Notes: a model not told the origin generated them from the letters alone. Positions 10,755-21,118 are shown, counted from the stretch's first letter. The stretch: 64,000 nt of DNA from Orientia tsutsugamushi (GCF_900327275.1 NZ_LS398548.1:2356001-2420000), one strand, 5' to 3'. Numbers and translations: made by a program.

Positions 10755-11165
10755 TTATTTTATTGCAATTTCACTTATTTTTATCATACAAGGACTCTCA
10801 GTAGCATCAATCAAGACTACTTCATAATTCATATCACTCTTCATTAAAGCTTTACGGCCTGGAAGAGCAAAGTTTGCGTGTTTAACTAGGGTGTCTTCTA
10901 CCCATTTTACAGCTTTATATGCTGAACTTTCACTAATTCCATAGTTCTGACCTATATGGAAATAAGTACGGTATTCTCTAAGGTATTCTAACACCATCAG
11001 CAACTGTTCCTCCAAATTGAGCTTATTTTTACGTCCACCTTTTGATTTCTTAAGACCATCAGCTTTCCTCAAAATATCCACCATCTTTGAAAATGTCCTC
11101 TTCCTTACTCCTGTTAATCGACGAAATTTTTCATCCTTTAACTCTTTAATCTGATCTAATTTCAT
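10755..11165 (-). pseudogene. IS5-like transposase, N-terminal fragment
   Basis: The 136-residue frame holds the helix-turn-helix half of the same transposase seen at 34237-35059 (RRLTGVRKRTFSKMVDIL, GRKNKLNLEEQLLM, ISESSAYKAVKWVEDTL). Homology ends after DATESP, near nt 10789, and the final residues are foreign sequence next to the IS110 element. The left terminal repeat of the IS is recognisable at 11207-11231, directly abutting the truncated traD copy. The DDE catalytic core is absent, so the fragment cannot transpose. Confidence 0.8.
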
Positions 11166-11229
11166 TATTACTTCAAATTAGATTTTTATAACACCATTCT
11201 ACATCATTCTCTAGTTTCAAAAGAAGTCT

Positions 11230-12228
11230 AGTGAACAATGGTTGCCTTGGAATGATTGTTTTGAAGCAGCTGATTTTCATGATATAGCTAGTAGTTTTAG
11301 TAATTATACTCCTAAACTTGATGACTTTTTTGCTAAAAATGCTGAATTAGTCTTGTCTGAAGCGTTGAAGCTATATAAGGATGATAAAGATATCATAAAA
11401 CTAATTCATACAATCATTTACTCTGATAATAGACAATTTGCAAAAGCTTTTAGAAACACTGCTGTATCAGGTATTATAAGTGAAAGCGCGCTCGAAACTT
11501 CTGCAGGAATTCAGTCTACGCTTGGAAAGAATATTACTTCGCTACAATATTTAAAGCCTGGAGGTAGTTTTAGCATAAAAGAATGGTTTAGTAATTCAAA
11601 TGAAACTAGCTGGCTATTTATCACAGCTAACCCAAATCAAAGAGCTACTTTATGCCCACTTATTTCAGCCTGGATAAGCATAGCTATCAAGGCTTTGATG
11701 TGTAGAAATCCTAATCATGATAACAAAAACATGTGGTTTATACTTGATGAACTTCCAGCTCTACAAAAAGTTTCGTCTTTACCAGTTGCTTTAGCTGAAA
11801 GTAGAAAGTATGGAGGCTGCTTTGTTGCTGGATTGCAGAACATTCATCAATTAGAAGCAATATATGGGGCTGCTGAATGTGATTCTATGCTGGATTTGTT
11901 TAATAGTAAATTTATTTTTCGAGTTAGCGATCAGGTTACAGCCTATAAATCAGCATTAACACTAGGTGAGCAAGAGATAATTGAAACTCAAGAGAACTTG
12001 TCATATGGATCAAATACTATGCGAGATGGGGTAAATATGAATAATGTTGAGCGTAAAAAGATTTTAGTTATGCCATCTGAAATTATGAACCTACCAGACC
12101 TTACATGTTATGTAAAGCTTGCCGGTAACTTTCCTATCACAAAACTAACTATGCAGCTACAAAACTTAAATACAGCTTTTGTTTGTGAATATAAATTGCT
12201 CAAAAAACTTAAGTTAGTAGAGTATTAA
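11230..12228 (+). pseudogene. traD: TraD coupling protein, truncated 5' by IS5-like element
   Basis: In frame from the IS junction, this is the last ~330 residues of TraD and is nearly identical to the C-terminal part of 4647-6338 (Walker B MWFILDELPAL, then SRKYGGCFVAGLQN). The Walker A and membrane segments are missing, so it cannot couple or energise transfer. The apparent TTG start at 11242 is only the first usable start in the fragment. The junction at 11230 coincides with the IS terminal sequence, giving the mechanism of truncation. Confidence 0.85.
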
Positions 12229-12247
12229 TTCGAAAAATTAATACTCT
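12219..12247. terminator. Bidirectional hairpin between traD fragment and rpn
   Basis: The same 12-bp palindromic stem as at 4628-4656 (AGAGTATTAATT / AATTAATACTCT, loop CGAAA), again covering the stop codons of two convergent genes. Confidence 0.7.
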
Positions 12248-13257
12248 ATGTTATTTTTTAAATTAATCACTTCTTCTTTTGACAATCCGGTATTTTCAGA
12301 AATAAATTCAACTGAAAAGCCAGCTTTTAATAAGTTCCTTGCAAGCTCTTGTTTAGCCTTTACTTCACCAATCTCTATGCCTTCAGCTCTGCCTTCAGCT
12401 CTGCCTTCAGCTCTGCCTTCAGCTCTGCCTTCAGCTCTGCCTTTAGCTATGCCTTTAGCTATGCCTTTAGTTTCACCAATCTCTATACCTTCATCAATAT
12501 ATTTTGCAGCAATAGTTCTCATAATATTACTTTTTTCTTCTTCAGATAAATACTTAGCCAGAACCTGCTCTAATTCTGGTTGCTGACTCTCTAGTAATTT
12601 AGTATCAGTATACCATAAAAATGATCTTAGGTAAACATAACCTTTTTCTTTATCAAGTATTAAAACATGTTTGAACTTTATTAGAAAGTCTTCCCAAAGC
12701 TTTAACATATCTCGTTGATGAATGTGCTTTAGCATATATTCGAGCATTCCGATATGCTTTTTCCTAACAATTTCATCATTCGACATACTTTGCAAATCAA
12801 CTAATTGATAGTCGGAGGTCATTAATTGCTTAGCTATCATTGAATCGGTAAATAAATCCCACAAATTCCTAGGTGCGTTGTAGACCTCTTTGCCGTTGTA
12901 GATCACTAAATTATACACTAATGGTAATTTAGTTTTTTCTTTCTTATGCCTTTCGCACAATAACAATGTGTATCTCCATAACCGCAGAGCTGTCCAATAA
13001 TCGACGGTTGATTGAGCTTCGATTAATATATAAATAAAAGCATTGCCATGTTTTTTGGTGGCAACTCTATAGACAATATCGCTGTATTTTTTCTTTAACG
13101 ATTCTTCTATATAACTCTCTTGCTCTACTTTTATTTGTGATAAATCTATTAAACTCTTGAAATCGCTTGGTAAATAATACTCTAGAAATTCTTGTGCAGC
13201 AACTGGATCGCTCATGATTGTCTTTGCCAATGAATCATGCTTTAATTGTTTTGTCAT
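12238..13257 (-). CDS. Rpn family recombination-promoting nuclease, long repeat tail
   Basis: This 339-residue paralogue of the protein at 3726-4637 is over 95 percent identical by eye through the nuclease core (SDIVYRV, ILIEAQST). It differs mainly in the C-terminal tract, IEIGETKGIAKGIAKG followed by five RAEG units, where the other copy has two. The difference comes from a 12-bp tandem repeat at 12379-12474. PD-(D/E)XK nucleases of this family act on DNA in recombination. The charged repeat is probably a helical linker or oligomerisation segment. The gene is intact and convergent with the traD fragment. Confidence 0.85.
   Translation of the reverse strand: MTKQLKHDSLAKTIMSDPVAAQEFLEYYLPSDFKSLIDLSQIKVEQESYIEESLKKKYSDIVYRVATKKHGNAFIYILIEAQSTVDYWTALRLWRYTLLLCERHKKEKTKLPLVYNLVIYNGKEVYNAPRNLWDLFTDSMIAKQLMTSDYQLVDLQSMSNDEIVRKKHIGMLEYMLKHIHQRDMLKLWEDFLIKFKHVLILDKEKGYVYLRSFLWYTDTKLLESQQPELEQVLAKYLSEEEKSNIMRTIAAKYIDEGIEIGETKGIAKGIAKGRAEGRAEGRAEGRAEGRAEGIEIGEVKAKQELARNLLKAGFSVEFISENTGLSKEEVINLKNNIEY
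12379..12474. repeat. 12-bp tandem repeat (VNTR) in rpn
   Basis: About seven to eight 12-base units: five of the CTTCAGCTCTGC type and then related CTTTAGCTATGC units. The period keeps the frame, so unit number only changes the length of the AEGR/AKGI tract. The homologous site near 4495-4520 has about two units. Confidence 0.85.
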
Positions 13258-13308
13258 ATTTTTTCACTCTATAGTTTTTTAAATAAAAAATGCTGTGTCA
13301 TACTCTGC

Positions 13309-15470
13309 CTAGTGTTTCGGACATAATCCTGATTGTATATTAGTTTGTATTGATTCAATTTTTTCATTAAGTTTTCTTATTTCAGGGCTGATAATATTTC
13401 TAACAGCATATAATCCTTGAGTTTTTAATACATTATTGAAGTCATTTTTGACTGTGCAGACTACTGCTTCCTTATCCTCCAGAACTTTTTCTGCTTTTTC
13501 AGTATTTACGTCATTTTTAACTGCTAGAATGATCTTTTCTTTTGGGCCAGGATTATAGTTTTGCAAATTTTCGGCTTCAATTGCACATAAGATTTTTCCT
13601 TCAACTCCAGCTTGTTGAATGGTTAACGCTGTTTCAATATCCTTTGTAATGATTGTTACAGGTGAGTATTTTGAATTCTGTTGAGCAATTTCAGCAAATG
13701 AGCCACTAATTGTACCAACAGATTTTTCAGCTACATCAGCTTTATTACATGTTTTTGAATTCAGAACTAATATCTTAGCTCCAGTAATTTCGCCTGTTTC
13801 ATTTTTAACAAAAATAGTGAGTGCAGGCCAGGATTTTTGAGTCTCTTCATCAAAAACCATATTTGCCCTTAAATTAGAATTGTTAAAGATTTTTGCACTA
13901 TAAATTCCTGTATGGTTTTCTAAAAATTTGTTTGCTACTATTGCTTCCAGTTTAGCTTCCTCTTCTTGTTTAAAGTAGTATAGAGATGAAGATTTATTAT
14001 ACAATTCTTTAACATTCGTAATATCATTTTGTTTTGCTATACTATTATTTTCTGTTTGAGTAAGTTTGGTTGTTTCAACTGCCTTAGTCAGTTTAGTAAT
14101 TTCAGGTTCTATAATGTCTCTAATTGACTGCTCTCCACAACTTTGCAACAGATTATTAAAGTCACCATTTTCTGGTGGTTTGACTATACAAGTTATCGCT
14201 CCCTTCATTTCTAACATTTTTGCGGATTTAATTACAGTATCATTAGTTATAGAATTTTTGCTATCATTATCTGCTGCAATGATGATTTTTTCACCAGGAA
14301 ATGGTGAATAATTTCTCAAATTCGCAATTCCTGCACTAGCAATGATATTACCTTTAATGCCTGATTGCTGCAAGCTCAATGCTGTTTCAGCGCCTTCTGC
14401 TATAATTGTTATATTAGGGTCATTCGCATTTCGCTTTGCGATTGTTATGAACGATCCGCTGATTTTACCAAAAGATCTTCTGTTAATTGAAATATTCGCC
14501 TTATCTCCTGCCAAATTTAGATATACGGCCTGTACTCCGGTAATTTCTCCTTTTGCATTTCTTGCAAATGCTGTCAATGCTGGATAATTTTTTCTCGTTT
14601 GAGTATCAAATAGTATACTTGCTTTTAAGTCTGAACTTGCAGTGCTTTTGTCAAAAGTAATACCACGATTTTCAAGATACTTTTTTACTATTTCAACTTC
14701 TGCGCATTGATAGAGTCTGTCTTAGCTGTGCTAAGCTGCTCTATTAGGTTAGCAACATTTTTTGTAGCTTGCACATTGTAGTACAGCCGTACTTGCTCTG
14801 CATTCCCTATCATGCTTATGTTAGAACTTTCTATGCCTACACCATCATTATGAAGAACATATATATCTTTTTTGACAGCTGTTTGTGGGTTACAAACTGT
14901 TGTAGCATATCCATGTTTAAAGCTTATTTTATTCAAATCAAAGCTTACCTCGTTTCCTGTATCTGTCTTAGCTACAAACTTATTTTCATCAATTGATACT
15001 AGAGTTGCAAATTCACTGTTTTGTATTTGTAAATCCTTATCGTTTGTTTGAAATACAATTCGGTCTCCAGCCATGTAGTTAGCATATTTTTTTGATTCAG
15101 CTCCTGAAATTAAAATGCTGTATTCTGTACCTTTCAGAGCACCATTTTCCTTCATGTAGTTTCTGATGTGTTGATTAATATTTTCAGCTTCTTTATGGTC
15201 AGCAATTATCAAACGATCCTGCAGCTCAAATTTACTATTCTTCCAATCATTGATTAATTGGTTTATTGATTCTTTCAGAGTGTTATCAGCTCTCAAGCTA
15301 TTATTATCACTAAGTAGCACTATACCATCAGCAATATCACCATTTATCAACTTTATAGCTACGTTGTGGTTCAAGCTGTTAGCCTTAGGATTTTCTATAT
15401 CTGTTTTTGAATTATGAATGTTATTGAAATTATTTGAATCATTGATTTTGTCAGTCATATAAAACCTCAC
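13309..15470 (-). pseudogene. TraA-like helicase remnant fused to tandem-Toprim primase, broken by deletion
   Basis: Frames 15470-14688 and 14577-13309 are parts of one gene. The first encodes a decayed copy of the TraA helicase C-terminal half: YMAGDRIVFQ, SEFATLVSI, KHGYATTV. The motif VYKVQGAS of TraA has become VCNPQTAV, and YVAMTRH has become NISMIGN. A deletion near 14690-14705, relative to nt about 1760-2290 of the other copy, removed the primase N-terminal domain and shifted the frame. The second frame keeps an intact Toprim signature (AEGAETALS, AADND) and reads without a break into the second, degenerate Toprim repeat (TKDIETALT), showing the ancestral fused state lost at 3105. It would have primed transferred DNA. 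Confidence 0.7.
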
Positions 15471-15627
15471 CTTCGCATCACTAAATTGTTTTGCGGTATA
15501 AATATTTGCTATTTTTACCGTTTGAATTATAATTTTATTGCTAGGTGATTATTGGAATAGTTTTCCTGTTAAATGTAGAGCTTGCAAAAGTTCAAACGCT
15601 TTCAGTATTCTCTTAGCGGGGCATAAT

Positions 15628-15682
15628 GCGAATTACAAACATCACTGTGAGCTGTTTATGTATAGCTCATTTTGTAATTTGC
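15628..15682. repeat. Inverted repeat downstream of traA (second copy)
   Basis: Counterpart of 1522-1575: arms GCGAATTACAAA / TTTGTAATTTGC around a GAGC-containing inner stem. It is conserved in both copies although flanking coding DNA has been deleted differently, which hints at a function such as mRNA 3' end formation. Confidence 0.6.
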
Positions 15683-15724
15683 TCTGTGAATGAATAGCTT
15701 ACATTCAATTTCAAATCTTCAGCA

Positions 15725-18592
15725 CTACCGTCTAATTCTAATTTTTGGAGCTATATCAGCTTTTACAATTTGTTCAGGCTCTGTTTTTACGTTCTGAGTA
15801 TTAATTAACTTCATGATTTCAGGTATCATAAGCTCCTTAACAGCTGTGGCTCCTTTATTTTTTAGCATTTCGTTAAAATCTTCACCTTCTGAAGGAACTA
15901 CGATGCTAGTGATTGCTCCTTTGCTTTTTAATGCTTTTGCAGCCTCGTTTATAGTACTTGCATACTCTTTATTCTGTTTATAATTATTTGCAGCTATAAG
16001 AATCTTTTCTCCTTGAAATGGTTGATAGTACTTCAAATTATTTACATTTGAGCTATATACCATTCTGCTATCAATGCCAGCCTTCTGAAAACTTGATATC
16101 GTTTTTCCTTCTGCTGACAGAATGGTTACATCATAATCATATTGTCTTTGTTCTTTGATTTGCATAAACAATGGAGTAGAAATATCTTTGGTGGTGCATT
16201 GCTTTATGCTATTCTCTTGCTGGACTTTTTCTACTTTAGCTTCTTGCTCTGGTTTAGCGGTAAAATGATAATATTCTTTATTCACATGAGATCTATCATT
16301 GATATCATTGATTATAGACTTAAACCAGTTTTCAACTTTACTAAAAACTTTACTAAAAACAGTTGTCTTTGTCCGTTCTTTCTCCAAATCATGAGCAGTT
16401 TTCAGAGTTATGCTAGCTGATTTCTCATTTGGTCTGCTGAGCTGATTTATTAAGCTGTTAATGGTTTTAGTTGCTTCCTTATTGCAATATAACTTTAAGT
16501 TCTCTATATGCCTTGTCATAGCTACGTATGAGCTGCTTATATTACTTACTCCATTATGCAAAACGTATACATCTTTTATAGAAGCTCCCTGGACCTTATA
16601 AACAGTACTTGCATAGCCATGTTTAAATTGTATTTCACTAGGATCAAAACTCACTTCTTTTCCTGTGTCTGTCTTAGCTATAAATTTATTTTTACTAACC
16701 GAAGTTAAAGTTGCAAATTCACTATTTTGTATTTGTAAATCCTTATAGCTTTTTTGAAATACTATTCTATCTCCTGCCATATATGACTTTTTCCTTCCAT
16801 CAATAGAACGCTCATATTCTGTGCCTTTTAGCGTACCATTTGCTTTTAACAAAGACCTAATACTTGAATTAAGAATGTCGACATCTTTATTACGTACTGT
16901 AATTACCAATTTTTCATGTAGCTTAAATTTGCTTAGACTCCAGTTGTATATTAACTTACTCATTGAGTCCTGCAACGTATTATCAAACCTAACGCAGTTA
17001 TTTTGCCTCAGTAAGGTTATACCGCTTAAAATATTACTCTCAGCAAACTCCATTGCTGCTTCTCTGCTCCAGTTTTTACTTTGTCTTCGAATATTTACTA
17101 AAACATGTGAACCAAAAATATTACTCAGAATCTCAAACATTCCACCTCTTTCTATTGAAGCTAACTGCTTTTCATCTCCAGCAAGTATCAGTTGACAATT
17201 ATTGTTTCTAACTACTCTAAACAGCTCTGCATAAGCTTTAGTACCTACCATTCCAGCTTCATCTACTACTATTAAGCTGTCTTGCATAAAAATTTTTTTT
17301 CGATTATATAAAAATCCTTTTACTGTATAGACCTATGTATAACCTTTGCTCTTCAGCTCTGATACTGCCTTATGAGTGGGAGCAAGGCCAATAACTTTTT
17401 GTCTACGATTTGTTGCAAGCTCATACGTTTTTGCTAAAACATAAGATTTTCCTATACCAGCTCTTCCTCTCAAGACTCTAACTCCACTAGTGCTAAGCAA
17501 AATATGCCTTAGAGCTTGTTTCTGTTCTTCACTAACATTTGCTAGACCTTCGATATCACTTTTAAGATTGTAAATATCGTTGTAATAAACCTGATTATTG
17601 ATTTTATTAGCTATTCTGATTATTCTCGTCTCCTCATTTCGAACCTCAATTGTCGTAAAATATTTGCTACTTTCACCATCATCATGGTATAACTCTAGTA
17701 TTCTATTTGAACTAAGCACTTGCTGAACTAACTGTTCTCTTGCTGTTAGATCTGGTATATCTTTTACTGCTTTTTCAACATCCTGCTTAGTAAAAATAGA
17801 TTTGTAATGTGTTATAGAATCTGTTATTACGTCAGCATCATTAATAATCTTCAAATGAGCCTCTTTACGTAACTCATTTTCATTTAATACTTCATTAATT
17901 AAATTCCTAATTTCAATATATTTAATATTCCCAATATGCTTTCCCGGCACTTCGCTTATCTCGTCAACTCTATATGGTAAGCCTAATTTAGCGAAATATG
18001 CATTAATTATTTCTTTTACTCTTTCATGAATCATCTCGGGATCTTTAATAACAACCTTTTTGCCATTAACTGTTATGATTTTTGGGTTTAAATCTACTGC
18101 TATATCTCCTAAACCAGTTCCATCTTCTCTAAATCTTCTCATAGTAAGCAATATATGTACATGCCAGTTTTTATCTCCTGTTTGAGGCTTATGAATGTCT
18201 ATCTGTACTCCAATACCTTTTTGCACCCATTCCATTTCATCAACTATTTGATGAGTTAGTTCTATTCTATGCTCTAAATTTAGCTCCTTCTCGTCTGGCA
18301 ATGCTATTACTATATCCTTCAACAACTTACTATTTTCTCTTGTTTCTGTTCGTTCTACCTCATTCATTAATGTTTGAATATTCTTGAAGTCTTGATTTAC
18401 ATAATCCGGTATCAGCACTGTATGATATACGTTATCTTTCTTACGAGAGAAGTTATACTTTATACCTGTCTTCTCGTTTTCAACAATAGTTCTTGCATTA
18501 TACGCTGCCTTACGACAACTATCACCTCCTTCACTTCTACGTAAAAATTCAATCCTTGCAAACTGTATCGCCATCTCAATACCAATTCTCAC
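15725..18592 (-). pseudogene. traA: TraA (Ti-type) relaxase/helicase with a nonsense codon
   Basis: This is the full-length traA frame (about 955 codons) interrupted by TAG at 17333-17335, where the copy at the left edge has GAG (GYTEVYTVKG). Domains: MobA/MobL relaxase from MAIQFARIEFLRRSEGGD, with the metal-binding WHVHILLTMR; a RecD-like helicase with GRAGIGKS (T replaced by I in the P-loop) and DEAGM; the second helicase half with VQGASIKDVYVL and YVAMTRH, missing from the left copy; and a C-terminal degenerate Toprim. The family start is probably ATG at 18574, six codons inside the longest frame. The stop separates relaxase from motor, so a free relaxase domain could still be made. It is divergent from traD(Ti). 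Confidence 0.9.
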
Positions 18593-18870
18593 CTGAGTTT
18601 TAAGTTAGCATGGTTTTTTTGATTTTGCTAGCATAAACTTCTTTTTTTTAACATTCAATCGGTTAATGAGTACTCATTTTTTAGCAGCAATCTTTATAGA
18701 TTGCATATTGCGTAGTAAGCTTATTTTTCAATGAAGCTTCTAACCTTGAATTCACGTTTTTTTGACTATAATTATTTGATGTTGGTTTGGTAGGCGCGGT
18801 TTTTTTTCTTTACTGGGATTTTATTTTGATATATTCTTGCCTGATTTTTTTATCTTTCTGAATTACTAAC
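18593..18870. promoter_or_regulatory. Candidate oriT and divergent tra promoters
   Basis: This 278-bp gap lies between the divergent traA and Ti-type traD, the position of oriT in Ti-like systems. It contains a perfect 14-bp palindrome AATGAGTACTCATT (18665-18678), a hairpin GCAATCT-TTAT-AGATTGC (18687-18704), a GCTAGC palindrome near the traA start, and one GC-rich island TAGGCGCGG in otherwise very AT-rich DNA near 18799. Palindromes beside a short GC-rich core fit a relaxase hairpin and nic region, but no nic site can be assigned by eye. Confidence 0.45.
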
Positions 18871-19331
18871 ATGGCAAATCTTATGCAGCAAAAAATTACT
18901 CTTCAGCAAAAAAAGGCTAAGCTAATCATGGATGAGATTAACCTTAAAATCAAAGAACGTAAAATGCGTACTCGACGTCTTATCGAAATGGGTGGATTAG
19001 TTGCTCTAAAGCTAAGCTTGATCACTTATCAGCAAATACGTTATTTGGTGCAATTGTTTCACTAAAAGAAACTTTAACACAACATCCAAATGTTCAGGAG
19101 CATTGGACTACAATAGGTAAAGATATTTTTGATAAAGAACAGCAAAATAAAGCTGCCGTGATTTTAAAATTTACCTCCTCCGAACCAGACGAAAACACTA
19201 AGCGCCACATTCGCCTTCATGGCTTAAAATGGAACAGTTTTCGTCAAGAATGGTGCGGTCATGTTAAGGACATTGAGGCCTTAAAGAATGGCCTTCTCAA
19301 TGTTCAGTATAGTATAGAACTTGTAGTGTGA
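18871..19331 (+). pseudogene. Ti-type TraD conjugal transfer protein, frameshifted
   Basis: The first frame (18871-19065) starts MANLMQQKITLQQKKAKLIM and reaches RRLIEMGGLVA, the signature of the small TraD of Ti-like plasmids (unrelated to the F TraD coupling protein). Two extra bases near 19006 shift the frame. In the other frame it continues KAKLDHLSANTLFGAIVSLK to a stop at 19331, through RLHGLKWNSFRQEWCGHV. The reconstructed protein would be about 153 residues. In Ti-type systems traC-traD-traG lie divergent to traA across oriT, and this placement is preserved. Its biochemical role is a presumed relaxosome accessory. Confidence 0.75.
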
Positions 19332-19355
19332 TATAAAGCATCTAATAGAAGTAGC

Positions 19356-19390
19356 ATACAACACATCAAAAGTAAGATTTTGTGTTGTAT
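19356..19390. terminator. Hairpin between traD(Ti) and rpn
   Basis: Arms ATACAACACA (19356-19365) and TGTGTTGTAT (19381-19390), with an inner AAAA/TTTT pairing, lie between two convergent genes. A bidirectional terminator is likely. Confidence 0.6.
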
Positions 19391-19398
19391 ATTCATTA

Positions 19399-20421
19399 TT
19401 ATTTTACACTATTTTTTAAATTTAATACTTCTTGTATTGATAAATCCGTATATTCAGCAATTGTCTCAACTGATAATTCAGACTTCAATAATTTTATTGC
19501 AAAATCTTTTTTTGCTTTAGCTTCACCTAGCTTTATTCCTTCAGCTTTACCTTGAGCTTTACCTTTAGCTTCACCTAGCTTTATTCCTTCAGCTTTACCT
19601 TCGGCTTTACCTTCGGCTTTACCTTCAGCTTTACCTTTAGCTTCACCGAGCTTTATGCCTTCAGCTTTACCTTCAGCTTTAGCGCGTTCGAGTTTATAAT
19701 CTTCTACTGCTTTATTATCCCATATACGCTTTAACTCTTGTTCATAGGTTATTAGTTCGTCTTCACTCCAATTAAACTGATCTAATGCCTCATACGCTCT
19801 TTTTATTATTAAATCTTCACCTATTATTTTATTATATCCATCTAATGTTGTTTCTTTTGCATGTTTAAAAAAATAGCACCACTTCTCTGTTATATCACTT
19901 AACTCTTCCACTCTATTTTTTTTAAATTTTGGTAATTCTATAAAGGTAAATGAAAAGTCCTTTAGATCATGCTCATATGTCTTTTTATCCAATATTACAT
20001 GCCTTGATATATAGTCTTCTTTGTTTGGAAACAATTTATAATCTGCTATAGCTATAAATATAACTTCCTTTAGGTCTGAGTATTTTCCTTCTTTCCCTCT
20101 ATTTGGTTGCCTGCCATATGCCTTTGCTGCATAATACTGTGCTCTTTTTTCAAATCCTTGTGTAGGATCTACTTGCATTTCTATTATATATTGCGCACCG
20201 TTTTTATCTTTACACAAAACATCTACTATTGATTCTTTTTTGGACGCTATGTCTGCATCTAATATCGTTCCTAAAAACTCTACTTCTGTTATTTCTCTAT
20301 TCCCTTCAAACAATAATATATCGTTCAGAAAATGTATTAGTATGTCCTTGTTTTTTTCTGATCCAAATATCTTTTTAAATGCTACATCATTCTTTGGGTC
20401 TAGAAATCTTGATAAATGCAT
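19399..20421 (-). CDS. Rpn/PD-(D/E)XK family nuclease (second subfamily)
   Basis: This 340-residue protein begins MHLSRFLDPKNDVAFKKIFG, the typical N-terminus of the PDDEXK_2 / Rpn subfamily that differs from the two rpn genes to the left. The catalytic pattern is seen as SIVDVLCKDKNGAQYIIEMQV, with D and E-x-Q at about residues 66-80. After the nuclease domain comes a long charged tract of GEAKGKAEGKAEG units (about residues 242-300), then the same small C-terminal module seen in the other Rpn proteins (LSVETIAEYTDLSIQEV). It is intact. A role in DNA recombination is expected from the family. Confidence 0.8.
   Translation of the reverse strand: MHLSRFLDPKNDVAFKKIFGSEKNKDILIHFLNDILLFEGNREITEVEFLGTILDADIASKKESIVDVLCKDKNGAQYIIEMQVDPTQGFEKRAQYYAAKAYGRQPNRGKEGKYSDLKEVIFIAIADYKLFPNKEDYISRHVILDKKTYEHDLKDFSFTFIELPKFKKNRVEELSDITEKWCYFFKHAKETTLDGYNKIIGEDLIIKRAYEALDQFNWSEDELITYEQELKRIWDNKAVEDYKLERAKAEGKAEGIKLGEAKGKAEGKAEGKAEGKAEGIKLGEAKGKAQGKAEGIKLGEAKAKKDFAIKLLKSELSVETIAEYTDLSIQEVLNLKNSVK
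19530..19690. repeat. 12-bp tandem repeat in the second-type rpn
   Basis: In-frame 12-base units of the CTTCGGCTTTAC / CTTCAGCTTTAC type alternate with TTCACC-type interruptions, encoding the AEGK/GEAK tract. It is the same architecture as the VNTR at 12379-12474 but in a different subfamily. Confidence 0.75.
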
Positions 20422-20520
20422 ATATTTTTCATATTTTCTATTCTTTTTAAATTATACAATAAAATAACCTACATGAACATTCTCTTATTGAATTTTAATT
20501 TCTGCAATTCACTACATTAA

Positions 20521-20550
20521 CCACCTATTAAACTTTAGTTTATTAGGTGG
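20521..20550. terminator. Hairpin at the 3' end of the SpoT-like gene
   Basis: CCACCTATTAAAC and GTTTATTAGGTGG pair with one mismatch around a 4-base loop and overlap the stop codon at 20543. A likely transcript end for the minus-strand module. Confidence 0.55.
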
Positions 20551-21118
20551 CATAAAGCTTACAGTATTTATTTAGCTCTATAGCAATTTCTGGTAATTTA
20601 AGATATTCAGCAAGAGGTATAAATTCTTGCTGCGTTTCTAGTATGATTTCTTGTCTTTTTTCATAAGGTTTTATTGATACAGTCTGAATATTATGGAATC
20701 GGTCAAAAAGCTTAATTAATAATAGTTCTGTTTTATTTCGGTTATATAATGTTTGAATCATTTCTCTAGAACTGATTTTTTTATTATCCTTAATCCTGGT
20801 GAGGTCTGAAACCTGTTCTGCAATATTATGACCAAATTCTTGACCTATTTTTTCTTTAGTTAGTGTTGTGTCTTCGATGGTATCATGTAGTATTGCTGTA
20901 ATAATCGTATCTGTTTCAAAGCTGTAGTCTGATACCATATAAGCTACTTCTAATGGATGCATATAATAAGGTTTTCCAGTATCTCTCTTTTGCTGACCAT
21001 GATATTTTTGGGCATAAAATATTGCTTTTTCAACTTTATCAAGATCAATTTTAGTATTAAATCTTGCGTTGGTTTCAAACAGCTTATTTAGTAAGCTTTC
21101 GCTATAAAAGTCTATCAT
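20543..21118 (-). CDS. spoT: Small SpoT-like alarmone hydrolase (HD domain only)
   Basis: 191 residues covering only the HD hydrolase domain of RelA/SpoT enzymes, as in small alarmone hydrolases. It shows H in YYMHPLEVAYMVSDYS, the HD/ED motif AILHDTIEDT, and the downstream FGHNIAEQVSDLTRIKDNKK. No synthetase, TGS or ACT domain is present. The expected reaction is removal of the 3' pyrophosphate of (p)ppGpp in the cytosol. It is the last gene of the minus-strand module, after the kinase pair. A TATAAT-like box lies about 30 bp upstream and a weak AGAG ribosome site just before the ATG. Three more copies occur at 28424, 58241 and 62934. It is intact. Confidence 0.85.
   Translation of the reverse strand: MIDFYSESLLNKLFETNARFNTKIDLDKVEKAIFYAQKYHGQQKRDTGKPYYMHPLEVAYMVSDYSFETDTIITAILHDTIEDTTLTKEKIGQEFGHNIAEQVSDLTRIKDNKKISSREMIQTLYNRNKTELLLIKLFDRFHNIQTVSIKPYEKRQEIILETQQEFIPLAEYLKLPEIAIELNKYCKLYAT

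Noticed and set aside
12379-12474. Short-period repeats, considered as a CRISPR array
   Set aside because: Units are contiguous 12-mers without spacers and encode protein in frame.
12248-12586. Plus-strand frames opposite the rpn repeat tract (LPSALPSALPS and AFSSAFSSAF)
   Set aside because: They are mirror frames created by the 12-bp tandem repeat inside the minus-strand rpn gene; no start signals or homology.
14066-14587. Two 81-aa plus-strand frames within the primase region (also mirrored at 2395-2916)
   Set aside because: They are antisense shadows of the Toprim domain, duplicated because the coding strand is duplicated.
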